From NCBI RefSeq assembly GCF_036409155.1, contig NZ_JAZGLW010000002.1, forward strand, positions 310,001-374,000: a DNA stretch of 64,000 bases, given 5' to 3'. Shown piece by piece: positions 62,464 to 64,000 of the stretch (its first letter is position 1; every line of letters begins with the position of its first letter). The translations under genes were made by a program, and so were the position numbers. The notes under the pieces were generated by a model. That model had not been told where the DNA came from, did no database searches, and worked only from the letters and a program-made list of their open reading frames with translations. Source of the DNA: Mycobacterium sp. 050128. GTDB taxonomy: Bacteria; Actinomycetota; Actinomycetes; Mycobacteriales; Mycobacteriaceae.

Positions 62464-62874
62464 TCACGCGGGCCGATATCGCAACAAGGTGATGCCGGCC
62501 TCGGGCAGATCGTAGAACACCGGCTCCACCCGCATGCCGATTCGGATGTCGCTCGGGTCGATGTCGACCAATTCGGTGCTGATCCGCGGTCCGGCATCCC
62601 ACTGCACCACGGCGAGCAATTGCGGCACTGCATCGGCCCAGGGCGGCCCGGTGGGTCTGCGGGCAACCGTGAAGGTGTACAGCGTTCCCGCACCATCGAT
62701 TTCGCGCCATTCCAGGTCATCGGCCAGGGTTCCCGGGGCGAGCGTGCGCGGATAGAACACGTAGCGTTGCAGCGAGGGCGAGTACTGCACCACGATTCGG
62801 TGCTGGGCCAGGCCATCCCAGAATGGCTTCGACACCGGGGTGGGCTCGGGAACCGGACGGGGTTCGGTACTCAA
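62464..62874 (-). CDS. DUF35 OB-fold protein lacking zinc-ribbon cysteines
   Basis: 136 residues of the DUF35 (acyl-CoA-associated OB-fold) family, usual partner of thiolase-like enzymes. The OB-fold core is GAGTLYTFTVARRP and DIDPSDIRIGMRVEPVFYDL. The N-terminal rubredoxin-like half, which normally has two CxxC pairs, here reads VVQYSPSLQRYVFYPRT with no Cys, so it should not bind zinc there. It apparently starts at a TTG (62872-62874), 4 nt after the thiolase-like gene. Together they may form a lyase or transferase complex. Confidence 0.85.
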   Translation of the reverse strand: MSTEPRPVPEPTPVSKPFWDGLAQHRIVVQYSPSLQRYVFYPRTLAPGTLADDLEWREIDGAGTLYTFTVARRPTGPPWADAVPQLLAVVQWDAGPRISTELVDIDPSDIRIGMRVEPVFYDLPEAGITLLRYRPA

Positions 62875-62878
62875 GGCG

Positions 62879-64000
62879 TCAGTCCCCCCGCATGATCAGC
62901 GCGACCTGCTCGCTCATGATGCCGCCGTTGCCGGTAACGAACGCGGTGTGACAGTCCGGCACCTGGGCGTCGTCGGCTCGTCCCATCACCTGGCGCGCGC
63001 CGTCGACGACGTGATGCATGCCGCCGGCCATACCGGCCTGGCCGAACGACAGCTGACCGCCGGCGGTGTTGAGCGGAAAATCACCGCGGTAGGTCAGGTC
63101 ATGCCCGGCGACCCAGGACATGCCGTCGCCCTTAGCGCAGAAGCCGGCATCTTCCAGGCTCATCAGCACCGTGATCGTGTAGCAGTCGTAGATGGAGGCG
63201 ACATCGACATCGGACCGGTCCAGCCCCGACATCGCGAATGCCTTGTCGGCGGCCCGCGTGATCGGAGTGTGTAGCAAGTCGTCGGCGTAGGTCGGCGTCT
63301 TGAATGCGATGTGCTCACCAAAACCCTTGATCCACACGGGGCGGTGGCGGCTGCGGCGCGCGATGTCGGCATTGGCGAGCAGGACGCCTACTCCCCCGTG
63401 CACGCGCATCACGGTTTCGAGCATGTGGATCGGATCGGCGATCATCGGGCTGGCGAGGACGTCGTCGATAGTGATGGGGGTGCCGTGGAAAACCGCGCCG
63501 GGATGCGCACCGGCGTTGGTGCGCTGGTCGACCGCGATTTTGGCGACCGCCGCGGGGTCGTAACCGTATTCCGCGGCGTAGCGCTGCGCGATCTGCGCGT
63601 ACGGTGCGTTCTGGCCCAGGTTGCCGTACGGGATTTCGAACTCGGCCTGCGGCGACCCATAGTTATTCGACGATGCCCCAAACCAATTCGGGGCCGGCGC
63701 GGGACCTGAAGATTTCCGTTCGGATTGGGGCACCGATGCGGATCCGGGCACCACGGCAAGCACGGCGTCGCAGATGCCCAATTCGATCGCGGCGGCAGCC
63801 CGCCAGATCATGCCGGCGGACGTCGCCCCGCCCAGATCGACACGCTCGCCGAAATCCAGCGCCAAGCCGAGGTATTCGCACAGCGTCGCCGGGGCGAACA
63901 TCGCCGATTCCGCCACGCCATGGGTCAGCAGACCGTTGATGTGCGCGGGATCGACACCGGCATCCTCGACGGCCATCTTCGCCAGCACCGCGTACTGGTC
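62879..64000 (-). CDS. Thiolase-like / lipid-transfer-protein (Ltp/SCP-x type), partial at right edge
   Basis: At least 373 residues; the start lies beyond the window. The thiolase fold is seen in VDLGGATSAGMIWRAAAAIELG, APYAQIAQRYAAEYGYDPAAVAKIAVDQR, IADPIHMLETVMRVHGGVGVLL, VDVASIYDCYTITVLMSLEDAGFCAKG and PLNTAGGQLSFGQAGMAGGMHH, ending FVTGNGGIMSEQ. The segment where true thiolases have the nucleophilic Cys reads GGATSAG without Cys. Such Cys-less members include Ltp2, which with a DUF35 protein is a steroid side-chain aldolase; the adjacent DUF35 gene fits that pairing. Exact reaction unknown. Confidence 0.88.
   Translation of the reverse strand, partial: DQYAVLAKMAVEDAGVDPAHINGLLTHGVAESAMFAPATLCEYLGLALDFGERVDLGGATSAGMIWRAAAAIELGICDAVLAVVPGSASVPQSERKSSGPAPAPNWFGASSNNYGSPQAEFEIPYGNLGQNAPYAQIAQRYAAEYGYDPAAVAKIAVDQRTNAGAHPGAVFHGTPITIDDVLASPMIADPIHMLETVMRVHGGVGVLLANADIARRSRHRPVWIKGFGEHIAFKTPTYADDLLHTPITRAADKAFAMSGLDRSDVDVASIYDCYTITVLMSLEDAGFCAKGDGMSWVAGHDLTYRGDFPLNTAGGQLSFGQAGMAGGMHHVVDGARQVMGRADDAQVPDCHTAFVTGNGGIMSEQVALIMRGD

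Overview
The window is high-GC chromosomal DNA from a non-tuberculous Mycobacterium or a very close relative. The evidence is the gene content: a WS/DGAT wax-ester synthase, a cutinase, an ABC pair sized like Rv0986/Rv0987, a Pks16 (Rv1013)-like acyl-AMP ligase, a mycofactocin-type SDR, FadD enzymes, a LCM-type methyltransferase, an Ltp-like protein with its DUF35 partner, and a three-domain carboxylic acid reductase. GTG and TTG starts are frequent, and several promoters place the -10 hexamer about 7-10 nt before the start codon, as in leaderless mycobacterial transcripts.

Layout. 0-10 kb: tail of an unknown gene, a DEAD-box helicase, a methyltransferase, two TetR regulators flanking a D-aminoacylase-like amidohydrolase, a cutinase, a tandem-duplicated YbjQ-like protein and a WS/DGAT enzyme. 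10-19 kb: a LolD/FtsX-type ABC exporter, a minus-strand set (SDR, FAD monooxygenase, DUF4389 membrane protein, methyltransferase), an orphan SigF-type sigma factor and a lipoprotein with a decayed copy behind it. 19.4-29.4 kb: one tightly packed plus-strand unit, TetR - P450 - SDR - carboxylic acid reductase - amidohydrolase - M24 metallohydrolase - M24 pseudoenzyme. 30-34 kb: the Pks16-like ligase and three GAF-ANTAR regulators. 34-42.6 kb: a minus-strand catabolic operon (TetR, P450, mycofactocin-type SDR, crotonase, fused class III CoA-transferase, SDR, phosphotransferase). 42.8-51 kb: a SecD-head-like lipoprotein, a frameshifted TIM-barrel gene, a Gfo/Idh/MocA oxidoreductase, an AT-richer DUF900 hydrolase beside a truncated FAD-monooxygenase start, an arylsulfatase, a nitronate monooxygenase and small exported proteins. 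51-64 kb: a second amidohydrolase, a class II aldolase and FadD set, a deleted alpha/beta-hydrolase pseudogene, an EamA-like transporter, and a minus-strand pathway operon (thiolase-like/DUF35, alpha/beta hydrolase, Baeyer-Villiger-type monooxygenase, FadD).

Main interest. The 19.4-29.4 kb unit looks like a coherent pathway I cannot match to a described one. Its carboxylic acid reductase has Gly where characterised enzymes carry the reductase-domain Asp that limits reduction to the aldehyde, so it may make alcohols directly. The unit ends in an M24 pair in which the second member has lost all five metal ligands. Other notable points are several gene remnants, two candidate leader peptides, paired TetR operator candidates around 41.8 and 42.7 kb, and three enzymes with altered signature residues.
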